In this document: piece by piece, positions 55,311 through 63,469 of the stretch | How positions within the stretch are numbered: the first letter of the stretch is position 1 | Layout: each line of letters starts with the position of its first letter | Assembly: GCA_021324155.1 (NCBI GenBank) | Contig: JAJPJQ010000019.1 | Coordinates: 22,288-86,287 of the forward strand | Direction of reading: 5' to 3' | DNA length: 64,000 bases | DNA from: Pseudomonadota bacterium | GTDB taxonomy: Bacteria; Desulfobacterota; Binatia; UBA9968 | The notes under the pieces: generated by a model | What the model was told of the DNA's origin: nothing | The model's input: the letters and a program-made list of their open reading frames with translations, nothing else | Database searches by the model: none | Made by a program: the position numbers and the translations under genes

Positions 55311-56336
55311 ATGGAAACTCGGCCGATCACGCCCGCGCGGACCGACGAAGATTTAAAGTTCGAAGTAAACCTGCGTCCGCGCGGCTTTGATGAATATGTC
55401 GGCCAGGACCAGGTGAAAGAGAATCTTAAGGTCGCGATCGCCGCGGCGCGCGGTCGCAAGGATGTTCTCGACCACGTACTTTTTCACGGGCCTCCGGGCC
55501 TCGGTAAAACGTCGCTCGCGTACATCATCGCGCGCGAGATGGGCGTCAACATCAAGGCGACGTCCGGCCCGGTGATTGAGCGTCCGGGCGATCTCGCCGC
55601 GCTGCTCACGAATCTCGAAGAGGGCGATATACTCTTCATCGACGAGATTCATCGCATGAACCACATCGTCGAAGAAGTCCTCTATCCGGCTATGGAGGAC
55701 TACCAGATCGACATCATGATCGGGCAGGGGCCGTCGGCGCGCTCCATCAAGCTGGATTTGAAACGCTTCACGCTGGTCGGCGCGACGACGCGCTCGGGTC
55801 TGCTCACGTCACCGCTCAGAAACCGCTTCGGCGCGATTTTCCGGTTGGATTTTTACTCGCCCGATGCCTTGACGCGAATCCTCGGGCGCTCGGGGTCGAT
55901 CCTGGGTGTCGCCGGCGACGAAGATGGCATGGCCGAGATCGCGCGCCGCTCGCGCGGCACGCCCCGGATCGCCAACCGCCTGCTTCGCCGCGTGCGCGAC
56001 TACGCCGAGGTTAGAGCCAGCGGACGGATAACGAAGAAGGTCACCGAAGAAGCGCTCAAGATGCTCGAGGTCGATCCGATGGGCTTCGACAAGATGGACA
56101 CCATGCTGCTGCTCACTTTGATCGACAAGTTCGCCGGCGGTCCCGTCGGTGTGGAAACGCTTGCCGCCGCCATCGGCGAAGAGAAGGATACGATCGAGGA
56201 CGTCTACGAGCCCTTTCTCATTCAAGCGGGCTTTCTTAATCGGACACCGCGCGGCCGTGTCGCAACCGCGCTAGCCTACGATCATTTCGGGCGCAAACCG
56301 GGGCAGGCCGCGAAAAAGCAGCCGACCCTATTCTAG
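55311..56336 (+). CDS. ruvB: Holliday junction branch migration helicase RuvB
   Basis: A 341-residue AAA+ motor: [19 protein letters not shown], Walker [12 protein letters not shown], Walker [10 protein letters not shown], sensor 1 [19 protein letters not shown], arginine finger region, and the winged helix with PRGR near the end. Drives branch migration with RuvA. Confidence 0.98.
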   Translation: METRPITPARTDEDLKFEVNLRPRGFDEYVGQDQVKENLKVAIAAARGRKDVLDHVLFHGPPGLGKTSLAYIIAREMGVNIKATSGPVIERPGDLAALLTNLEEGDILFIDEIHRMNHIVEEVLYPAMEDYQIDIMIGQGPSARSIKLDLKRFTLVGATTRSGLLTSPLRNRFGAIFRLDFYSPDALTRILGRSGSILGVAGDEDGMAEIARRSRGTPRIANRLLRRVRDYAEVRASGRITKKVTEEALKMLEVDPMGFDKMDTMLLLTLIDKFAGGPVGVETLAAAIGEEKDTIEDVYEPFLIQAGFLNRTPRGRVATALAYDHFGRKPGQAAKKQPTLF

Positions 56337-56376
56337 GCGGCGTTCCACCGAGATAAACTTAACTGACGGTTTAGCG

Positions 56377-56589
56377 ATGAATCCCCTTGGCAAATCACTT
56401 ATTGTGATCGGTATCGTTCTAGTCGTGGTGGGATTGCTCTTCTCGCTCGGCTCGAAGATCCCCTGGCTCGGCCGGCTACCCGGCGATATCTATATCCAAC
56501 GTGGCAATTTTACGTTCTATTTTCCACTAGCCACGTCCATCGTTATCAGTTTGATTATTACGCTTGTCCTTTACCTATTCCGACGGTAA
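56377..56589 (+). CDS. DUF2905 family membrane protein
   Basis: A 70-residue protein with two membrane segments (about 7-25 and 46-66) joined by KIPWLGRLPGDIYIQRGNF, the hallmark of DUF2905. Function unknown. It commonly follows ruvB in delta-type genomes, as here (40-bp gap). Confidence 0.92.
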   Translation: MNPLGKSLIVIGIVLVVVGLLFSLGSKIPWLGRLPGDIYIQRGNFTFYFPLATSIVISLIITLVLYLFRR

Positions 56590-56650
56590 AATCCAGCCAG
56601 ACCCTAAAACGCCGATAAATCTCGGGAAGTTCCCGAATTGCGGCATTTCC

Positions 56651-58867
56651 ATGGACGAGCACGAACTCCAAGAGAGCCTCCGCCTCGAAGAGACCAAGCG
56701 GCGCAAGCGCGAGGCAATCGTCATTCTCGTCACCATGTTGATGGTGATGATTTTCGTTTATTTCGAGGTCCAGCTGCCCGACGTCTCGGACTATTCCGCC
56801 GCCAACAATATCGCGTTTTTCCTCCTCGTCAATATCAACATCATTCTGTTGATTCTGTTGATCTTTCTCGTTGTCCGAAACCTCGTCAAGCTGGTTTTCG
56901 AGCGCAAAAGGCGCATTCTCGGCTCGCGTCTGCGCGTCCGGCTTGTGATCGCCTTCGTGGCCCTGTCGCTGGTGCCGACGCTACTGCTCTTTTTCATCGC
57001 CGGCGGCTTCGTGACGCGGTCCTTCGAGCGCTGGTTTGACGTGCAGGTCGAAAATACACTGCAGGGTGCGCTCGAAGTCGCGCAGGCGTATTATCAAAAC
57101 GCCGCCAGCAATGCGCTTTTCAACGCGCGCCAGTTGAGCCAGCGGATGACGCAGGAGGGGCTGTTCGACGCGAAGCGAATGGCCGATCTCAAAGAATTCA
57201 TCCAGGCGAAACAGCGCGAGTACAATCTCGGCACGGTCGAGGTTTTCGGACCCGACCGGCAGCTCCTCGTCGTCGCTTTCAACGATCAAGTGCCGACCGG
57301 CGTGACGATCAAACCGGAGTCCGATTTTCTCAATCGAGCGCTGCGCGGCATCGAGGTCACCCGCACGCAGGCGTTCGGCGAGGGAGACATCATCCGCGGC
57401 GCCGTGCCGATTTACAGCACCGACAAGAAAATTCTCGGCGCCGTTGTGGTCGATTATTATGTGCCCAAGAGTCTTACGAACCGCTCGCTTCAGATTTCGC
57501 GCTCCTACGAGCAGTACAAGCATTTGACGGCGCTCAAGCGTCCTGTGAAAAACAGCTACATTCTGACGCTGCTGCTGATCACGCTCGTGATTATTTTCTC
57601 CGCGACGTGGTTTGGGCTTTATCTCGCCAAAGGCATTACCGTCCCGATTCAGCGCCTGGCGGAAGGAACGCACGAAGTCGCGCACGGCAACTGGGACTAC
57701 CAGATCGAGGCTGCGGGCGACGACGAGATCGGTACGCTGGTTGATTCGTTCAATCAGATGACGCGCGACTTAAAGCAGATCAACGTCGAGCTCGCACGGC
57801 GCGGCCACTACGTAGAGACGCTGCTCCGCAACATCGCGGCGGGCGTTATATCCGTCGACCCTGCGGGAACCATCACCACGATGAACGCCGCCGCCGAGCA
57901 GATGCTCGGCATCAGGGCGGATCAGGCGGTGGGCAGGACATATGCCGCCGTTTTTCAATCGGAGCAGCTCCGGACGATGCGCGAGATCATGGAGCAGGTC
58001 GCGGGCGGCGGCACCGTAGAGCGCGAGATTAAAATCGCACTGCCCGACCAGATTCTCACCGCCGTTGCGACGGGCACCATGCTGCGTGGCGACGACGGCG
58101 ATGCGCTCGGAGTCATGATCTTTCTCGAAGACATCACCCAGATCCAGAAAGTTCAGCGCATGGAGGCGTGGCGCGAGGTCGCGCGCCGGATCGCGCACGA
58201 GATCAAGAATCCTCTGACGCCGATCCAGCTCTCGGCCGAGCGGCTGAGGAAGCGCTATGGCAAGCTCCTCGACGGGGACGGGGCGATTCTCGACAAATGC
58301 ACGACCACTATCATCCAGATGGTGGAGGTCTTGAAAAATCTCGTGAACGAGTTCTCGCAATTCGCCCGACTTCCCGCCGCTGAGCTGACGGCGAACGATC
58401 TCAATGAGATCGTCAAAGAGACGCTTTTCCTCTACAAGGAAGGGCACAAGGGTATCCGTTTCGAATTCCGGCAGGGCGAGATACCGTCGCTCGACCTCGA
58501 TCGCGATCAAATCAAGCGGGTGCTCATTAATTTGCTCGATAATGCGCTCGCAGCAGTCGAAGAGAACGCGGGCGATATCCGCATCTCAACGACGTATTCA
58601 CCTTCGGCCGGCATCGTGCTTCTGGAAGTCGCCGACAACGGCTCAGGTCTCGCTCCTGAGGTGAGGGCGCGGATCTTCGAACCGTATTTTTCTACCAAGA
58701 AAGACGGAACGGGCCTCGGCCTCGCCATTGTCAGCGCGATTGTCGCCGACCACCGCGGCCACATTCGCGTGCGTCCGAACGAGCCGCGGGGCACGCGGTT
58801 CATCATCGAGCTCCCCGTCCGGGATCATGCCACCCTGAAGCTGGCACAAAAGCGCGCGGTGATTTGA
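56651..58867 (+). CDS. NtrY-like membrane sensor histidine kinase
   Basis: A 738-residue kinase of NtrY layout: three N-terminal membrane segments (about 22-40, 54-76, 97-117), a periplasmic sensor (about 118-300), TM4 (about 305-325), HAMP (PIQRLAEGTHEVAHGNWDYQ), PAS (about 390-490), DHp with His516 in ARRIAHEIKNPLTPI, and HATPase with INLLDNALAAV, DNGSGLA and GTGLGLAIV. Start at 56651. It lies 20 bp ahead of the receiver-LpxC gene, so it is the probable kinase for that receiver. NtrY normally pairs with NtrX. Confidence 0.93.
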   Translation: MDEHELQESLRLEETKRRKREAIVILVTMLMVMIFVYFEVQLPDVSDYSAANNIAFFLLVNINIILLILLIFLVVRNLVKLVFERKRRILGSRLRVRLVIAFVALSLVPTLLLFFIAGGFVTRSFERWFDVQVENTLQGALEVAQAYYQNAASNALFNARQLSQRMTQEGLFDAKRMADLKEFIQAKQREYNLGTVEVFGPDRQLLVVAFNDQVPTGVTIKPESDFLNRALRGIEVTRTQAFGEGDIIRGAVPIYSTDKKILGAVVVDYYVPKSLTNRSLQISRSYEQYKHLTALKRPVKNSYILTLLLITLVIIFSATWFGLYLAKGITVPIQRLAEGTHEVAHGNWDYQIEAAGDDEIGTLVDSFNQMTRDLKQINVELARRGHYVETLLRNIAAGVISVDPAGTITTMNAAAEQMLGIRADQAVGRTYAAVFQSEQLRTMREIMEQVAGGGTVEREIKIALPDQILTAVATGTMLRGDDGDALGVMIFLEDITQIQKVQRMEAWREVARRIAHEIKNPLTPIQLSAERLRKRYGKLLDGDGAILDKCTTTIIQMVEVLKNLVNEFSQFARLPAAELTANDLNEIVKETLFLYKEGHKGIRFEFRQGEIPSLDLDRDQIKRVLINLLDNALAAVEENAGDIRISTTYSPSAGIVLLEVADNGSGLAPEVRARIFEPYFSTKKDGTGLGLAIVSAIVADHRGHIRVRPNEPRGTRFIIELPVRDHATLKLAQKRAVI

Positions 58868-58887
58868 TCTAATCGTCTGGAGGATCG

Positions 58888-60168
58888 TTGAGAGACAAAA
58901 CCGCTGAGAAAAAAATCCTCGTCGTCGATGACGAAGACCGCGTGCGCGAGTCGATTCGCGAAATCCTGAGCGACGAGGGGTATCGCGTGATCGAGGCCGC
59001 GGACGGAACGAGAGTTCTCGATCTCATCACGAGCGAGCATCCCGATCTCGTGCTGCTGGATATCTGGATGCCGGATGTGGACGGCATCGGCCTTTTAAAG
59101 GACATCAAAAAGCAGGAACCGGATTTGAACGTCATTATGATCTCCGGGCACGGCAACATTCATACGGCTGTCACGGCGACCAAGCTCGGCGCCTTCGATT
59201 TCATAGAAAAGCCGCTATCGCTGGACGGTCTGCTCCTCACTGTGCAGCGGGCCCTCGGCGAATCCAGCGGCGACGCAGACGATAGCAAGCCCAAAGAAGC
59301 GAAGGCAAAGCGACGCGCACGGTATGGCGCGCTAAACGGCGCGCTCAAACAGAAAACACTCAAGAAAAGCGTCGTCTTTTCCGGCCAGGGACTGCACTCG
59401 GGCATCAAGACCGGCGCTGTGCTTCATCCGATGCCTCCGAACAGCGGCATCCTATTCAGCGGCATCTCCGCCGACGCGACTGTGCCGGCGCATCTCGATT
59501 ACGTCGGATCGACTGGCTACGCGACCTCGCTTCGCGGCAAAGGCATCGTCGTCGGAACCGTCGAGCATTTTCTCGCGGTCCTTCACAGTTACGGCATCAG
59601 CAACCTGCTGGTGAAGATTCAGGGCGAGATTCCGATCATGGACGGCTCCGCATTAGAGTTCTGCCGCCTCATCGAGGAGGCCGGTATCGAGGAGCAGGAA
59701 GCGGAATGGTCCGAGATCGTCGTCGATAAGACGTACCGCGTGGGTGACAAGAACGGCGAGACCATCAGCGTCGAGCCGGCAGATGCTTTCAGTGTCCATT
59801 ACCATCTCGAATATCCCGAGCCCGTCGGGGTCCAGGAACATACCTACGTCTGCCGCGGTGCGACATCGTTCAAGGAAGAGATCGCTCCGGCGCGCACGTT
59901 CGGATTTGTTAAGGATATCGAAAATCTGGAAAAAGCCGGCCTCGTGAACGGCGGGCGGCTCAGCAACTGCATCCTGATCGACAACGAGCGCGTGATCAAT
60001 ACTGAACTGCGATTTCCGGACGAGTTCGCGCGCCACAAAATTCTCGATATAGTCGGCGATTTTTATCTTCTCGGACGCCCGGTCCGCGGCCGCATCACGG
60101 CGCGCATGACTGGTCATGCCGACAACATCGCCCTTTTGGGCGAGATGCGAAAAGGCATGGGATTGTAA
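58888..60168 (+). CDS. lpxC: Receiver-LpxC fusion: response regulator / UDP-3-O-acyl-GlcNAc deacetylase
   Basis: A 426-residue two-domain protein. Residues about 8-124 form an NtrX-like receiver: acidic Asp14-Asp15, phospho-acceptor Asp58 (LVLLDIWMPDVDG), Ser86 and Lys108 (DFIEKPLS). A charged linker (125-155) leads to a complete LpxC (156-426): FSGQGLHSG, Glu226-His227 in TVEHFLAVL, MDGSALEF, ARTFGFV, zinc ligands His383 and Asp387 in RHKILDIVGD, and His410 in MTGHADNIALL. LpxC commits UDP-acyl-GlcNAc to lipid A. No start codon lies at the domain border, so one chain is made. TTG start behind TGGAGG. Confidence 0.95.
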   Translation: MRDKTAEKKILVVDDEDRVRESIREILSDEGYRVIEAADGTRVLDLITSEHPDLVLLDIWMPDVDGIGLLKDIKKQEPDLNVIMISGHGNIHTAVTATKLGAFDFIEKPLSLDGLLLTVQRALGESSGDADDSKPKEAKAKRRARYGALNGALKQKTLKKSVVFSGQGLHSGIKTGAVLHPMPPNSGILFSGISADATVPAHLDYVGSTGYATSLRGKGIVVGTVEHFLAVLHSYGISNLLVKIQGEIPIMDGSALEFCRLIEEAGIEEQEAEWSEIVVDKTYRVGDKNGETISVEPADAFSVHYHLEYPEPVGVQEHTYVCRGATSFKEEIAPARTFGFVKDIENLEKAGLVNGGRLSNCILIDNERVINTELRFPDEFARHKILDIVGDFYLLGRPVRGRITARMTGHADNIALLGEMRKGMGL

Positions 60169-60171
60169 TCG

Positions 60172-60618
60172 ATGGCCGCGCAGCAACAGACGCGTCTTTT
60201 CACGGTTGACGAAGCGAATGCGCTTCTGCCGGAGTTGAAGCCGCTCGTCGAGCGTATCCTCAAGAACTTGACGTCGCTCAAGGAAAAAAGCGAGGTCCTG
60301 ATTCGCGAGGAGCGCCTCTCGCCTTCGAGTCCCGAGCTGATGAAGTCTCTGCAGCAAAATGCCGCCATTGCAACCCTCATCCAGGAAGTCAAATGCATGG
60401 TCGAGGAGATCAACGCCCACGGCTGTATCTGTAAGGGCATCGAAGAAGGACTCGTCGACTTTCCGTGCCTTCTCGGCGGCGAAATCGTGTTTCTGTGCTG
60501 GCGCTTCGGTGAGGATTCCGTCGGCTACTGGCACCGCATTGAAGACGGCTTCGCCGGCCGGAAGCCGCTCCTTGACAGCGAAGAGGAAAACGGCGGCGGG
60601 AACGTTTCGTACCACTGA
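60172..60618 (+). CDS. DUF2203 family protein
   Basis: A 148-residue protein: RLFTVDEANALLPELKPLVE, helical centre, then CICKGIEEGLVDFPCLLGGE and FLCWRFGEDSVGYWHRIEDG, the DUF2203 pattern. Function unknown. It begins 3 bp after the receiver-lpxC gene, so it shares its transcript. Confidence 0.9.
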   Translation: MAAQQQTRLFTVDEANALLPELKPLVERILKNLTSLKEKSEVLIREERLSPSSPELMKSLQQNAAIATLIQEVKCMVEEINAHGCICKGIEEGLVDFPCLLGGEIVFLCWRFGEDSVGYWHRIEDGFAGRKPLLDSEEENGGGNVSYH

Positions 60619-60663
60619 TCGCTCACCGTTCACTTCATCGCCCATCCCCGCTAAGCTGTACAA

Positions 60664-61836
60664 GTGCCTCCCGAACGTACTCATATGCAGGCGCTGTCGT
60701 TCCGTATCAAATCCGAGGCTCAATCTCTCGGCTTCGCCCTCGCGGGCATATCGCCCGTGACCGTCGCGCCGCGCGAGGACTCCTTCGCGGCATGGCTGCG
60801 GCGCGGCCTCGGTGGCGAGATGGGATATCTCCAGCGGACCGAAGCTCTCCGGCGTGATCCGAGAAAGCTCGTCCCGTGGGCGGTCTCCGTCGTTTCGGTC
60901 GGCATGAATTATTTTACCCCGCACGAGCGGCCGAAGGCTCCGGCCGCCGCGCGCGGCTGGATCTCGCGGTATGCCTGGGGCGACGACTATCACGACGTCA
61001 TGCGGCAAAGGCTCGATGCGTTGCTCGACCAAATCCGCAGTATGTGTGATGGGCCGATCGAAGGGCGGGCGTTCGTCGACTCCGGCCCTGTGCTCGAGCG
61101 CGGCATCGCCGGCGTTGCGGGCATCGGCTGGATCGGCAAAAATACCCAGCTCATCTCGCCGCAAAAAGGCTCGTGGTTTTTTCTCGGCGAGCTTTTTCTC
61201 GACATCGACCTCGAATACGACCGGCCGATACGCGACCGCTGCGGCCGATGCGCTCTCTGCTTGGATGCCTGCCCGACAGGGGCCTTTGTCGGCCCGTATA
61301 TCCTCGATGCGCGCCGCTGCATCTCGTATTTGACGATCGAGCTTAAGGGCGCGATCCCCGAAGACCTGCGGCCGCTTATCGGCAATCACATCTTCGGCTG
61401 CGACATCTGCCAGGAAGTCTGCCCGTACAACGTAAAGACGGAGCCGACGGACGACGCCCGCTTCTCGCCGCGCGAGGGGCTGTACGCGCCTGAGTTGATA
61501 CCGCTGTTATCAATTACGGAAGACGAGTTCCGCCGGCGCTTCAAGGGAAGCCCGCTGCTGCGCGCGAAACTCCGGGGTTTTTTGCGCAATGTCGCGGTCG
61601 CGCTCGGCAATTTGAAGAGCGCCGAAGCGGTCCCAGCGCTCGGCCGCGCCCTTGCGGATCACGACCCGCTGGTGCGGCGGCATGCCGCATGGGCGCTCGG
61701 CGAAATCGCGACCTCCGAGGCATTCGCGGTGCTCACCGGAAGTCTTTCGAGTGAAAAAGATGTTGATGTTCGAGAGGAAATCTCCCGCGCGGTCGCACAC
61801 GGCAATAACGGTACCCAGCCGCCGAGAGCCAGTTAG
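60664..61836 (+). CDS. queG: Epoxyqueuosine reductase
   Basis: A 390-residue cobalamin iron-sulfur enzyme: RYAWGDDYHDVM, catalytic Asp in VDSGPVLERGIAGVAGIGWI, cluster motifs CGRCALCLDACPTGA and CDICQEVCPYN, and a C-terminal HEAT-like repeat (VRRHAAWALGEIATSEA). Reduces epoxyqueuosine to queuosine in tRNA, the last step after Tgt and QueA, both coded 36 kb away in this window. GTG start; an ATG lies 7 codons in. Its stop overlaps the stop of the converging thioesterase gene. Confidence 0.96.
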   Translation: MPPERTHMQALSFRIKSEAQSLGFALAGISPVTVAPREDSFAAWLRRGLGGEMGYLQRTEALRRDPRKLVPWAVSVVSVGMNYFTPHERPKAPAAARGWISRYAWGDDYHDVMRQRLDALLDQIRSMCDGPIEGRAFVDSGPVLERGIAGVAGIGWIGKNTQLISPQKGSWFFLGELFLDIDLEYDRPIRDRCGRCALCLDACPTGAFVGPYILDARRCISYLTIELKGAIPEDLRPLIGNHIFGCDICQEVCPYNVKTEPTDDARFSPREGLYAPELIPLLSITEDEFRRRFKGSPLLRAKLRGFLRNVAVALGNLKSAEAVPALGRALADHDPLVRRHAAWALGEIATSEAFAVLTGSLSSEKDVDVREEISRAVAHGNNGTQPPRAS

Positions 61837-62243
61837 TCCGCAGTCGCCGTTCGGAGAACGTCGTCGAGCTGCCGCGGAATCCTGACGACCTTGCCTAATC
61901 GATCGAGGCACGCGTGCCGCGTCCAGCCTTCTACGAGCAAAGCGCCGTCATTTTTCCGTAAAATTTTATAACCGAATACGATACTCGCTCGCGCAATTTC
62001 CTGGACGTAAGTCTCCACGGCGATTTCGTCGTCGAAGCGGGCCGATTTCAAATAGCGGCTGGATACTTCTGCTACGGGAAAGAAAAGCCCGCGATCCTCG
62101 ATCGAGGAGTACGGAGCGCCGAGCTGGCGCAATAGCTCGGTTCGCCCCATTTCGAACCAGCGCAGATAATTGGCGTAGTATACGACGCCCATTTGATCGG
62201 TATCGCCGTAGATGACGCGGTAATAACAGACATTTTTCTTCAT
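61833..62243 (-). CDS. Acyl-CoA thioesterase, YbgC/4HBT family
   Basis: A 136-residue hotdog-fold enzyme. The catalytic Asp lies in YGDTDQMGVVYYANYLRWFE, the family signature; later VSSRYLKSARFDDEIAVET and the strand ASIVFGYKILR fit 4-hydroxybenzoyl-CoA thioesterase-like proteins. Substrate probably acyl-CoA; YbgC often works near Tol-Pal and envelope genes, though none are directly adjacent. Confidence 0.9.
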   Translation of the reverse strand: MKKNVCYYRVIYGDTDQMGVVYYANYLRWFEMGRTELLRQLGAPYSSIEDRGLFFPVAEVSSRYLKSARFDDEIAVETYVQEIARASIVFGYKILRKNDGALLVEGWTRHACLDRLGKVVRIPRQLDDVLRTATAD

Positions 62244-62354
62244 GACGAGGGCTGAGACGCGACCTGAATATAGCAGCAGAGGGCGCTTGACTGAAACGCT
62301 TCGGGGGGTAAAATCTTCCCGGGTTCAAGAGGCTCACGAAGGGAGGAACGGGTT

Positions 62355-62765
62355 ATGAGTGGAAAGCTTCTCGGCGCCATAGTTGGCGCTTTTATTTTCG
62401 TTGCGGTGGGGGAGGTGCGGGGTGCCGAAGTCACTATCACCGATCAGCAGCCGCAATCCGTTACAGTTCGGAACGTCAAGGTGCAAGACGGCGCCGTCGC
62501 GGGCGAGGTCGTCAACTCGTCGCCTAACGTCATTCGCGACGTGCAATTGCTTATTCGCAGCACGTGGCTGTGGAAAAATGAGATGAAGCCCGGCGAGGAC
62601 TCTCGTAGCGACGCGGTCTTCTACAATGTTGAGGGAGAGGTGCCGGCGGGCGGCAGCAAACCCTTTACCTATCGCCACAGCTCACCGATGAAGGAAGACG
62701 GCGGAAAATTTGAGGTGAGCGTTACAGTCGCCGGCTTTACTCAGCTGGTTCCGGTCAAGAGGTAG
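62355..62765 (+). CDS. Secreted protein with FxLYD-like beta domain
   Basis: A 136-residue protein with a Sec signal peptide ending near EVRGA (residue 24). The mature part is all-beta in style: GAVAGEVVNSSPNVIRDVQL, then STWLWKNEM and VEGEVPAGGSKPFTYRHSS, which recalls FxLYD-like domains of extracytoplasmic proteins. Assignment by pattern only. ATG follows GGGAGGAACGGGTT. Confidence 0.65.
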   Translation: MSGKLLGAIVGAFIFVAVGEVRGAEVTITDQQPQSVTVRNVKVQDGAVAGEVVNSSPNVIRDVQLLIRSTWLWKNEMKPGEDSRSDAVFYNVEGEVPAGGSKPFTYRHSSPMKEDGGKFEVSVTVAGFTQLVPVKR

Positions 62766-62778
62766 CTCGTTACGGGCC

Positions 62779-63324
62779 TCAGCCCGGCACCTGCTCGGCG
62801 TAGCGCCTTTCGATGTAGCCGGGAGGGTTACCGTGCTGTGATTGAACCTTGAGCCAGTCCCCCTCGGCTCCCACCACCATTACCTTCGTTTCTTGAGGTA
62901 TCGTAGCTACGGAACGGTAGTGCATGCCCGGGCCTTCACGGACGGGTATATCTGCAGTGGTCTTATACGTTCCTCTAGGGCTTCTGGCCATTGGAGCGTT
63001 CTCAGGCCCCGTCGGCCTTGCAAATCGGTGATCAATATAACCTGGCGGTTTGCCGTGCTTTGATACAACACGCAGCCATTCCCCTTCTTGTCCGGTCACG
63101 TTAACCGTGTATCCCCCTTTAATTTCGGCGATTATTTTATAGCGTGTGCCTGGACCGCTGCGAACCTTGACGTCTTGGACGGTGATATAAAGCCGAGTAT
63201 GTTCACCGTTGGCAGCCGCTTTGGACGTGCTTTGCGGCGCATCGCTTTTTTTACAGCCGGGAATTGGGGTGATGAGGAGGGCGACGGCTAGAGCTATTTT
63301 GACGCGTTTAGACTCGCGCATCAT
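62779..63324 (-). CDS. Lipoprotein with two bacterial SH3 domains
   Basis: A 181-residue lipoprotein: lipobox I-P-G-C with Cys about residue 24, then two SH3_3-type repeats, each with V-R-x-G-P-G (DVKVRSGPGTRYKII and DIPVREGPGMHYRSV), EGEWLRVVSKHGKPPGYID and EGDWLKVQSQHGNPPGYIE. Such domains bind peptidoglycan or metals. The second ATG (63321) has better spacing from GGGAGGAC. Confidence 0.85.
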   Translation of the reverse strand: MMRESKRVKIALAVALLITPIPGCKKSDAPQSTSKAAANGEHTRLYITVQDVKVRSGPGTRYKIIAEIKGGYTVNVTGQEGEWLRVVSKHGKPPGYIDHRFARPTGPENAPMARSPRGTYKTTADIPVREGPGMHYRSVATIPQETKVMVVGAEGDWLKVQSQHGNPPGYIERRYAEQVPG

Positions 63325-63404
63325 GTCCTCCCGAAGGCCATTGTCGGCCTAAAGTAGCAGAAAAGGACGGTGGCAGCAATTCTGAGGTTTTTGCATTTTT
63401 CCCC

Positions 63405-63432
63405 TTGACAAATTGCGACATGTTTGGATACT
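63405..63432 (+). promoter_or_regulatory. Sigma-70-type promoter of the OmpA/Pal-like gene
   Basis: TTGACA (63405-63410) and GATACT (63427-63432), spacing 16 bp, 37 bp upstream of the ATG at 63470. -35 perfect, -10 matches 4 of 6. Confidence 0.6.
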
Positions 63433-63469
63433 CTAGCGCCACTTTCGTCTGCCACTGGAGGGGATGCGT

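Noticed and set aside
60619..60663. Possible one-armed heptamer run (GCTCACC, GTTCACT) before queG
   Set aside because: Too short and degenerate to separate from chance.
59653..61389. 578-codon open frame on the minus strand
   Set aside because: It is antisense to lpxC, DUF2203 and queG; GC-rich codon bias leaves such frames open. Its product has no recognisable domain.
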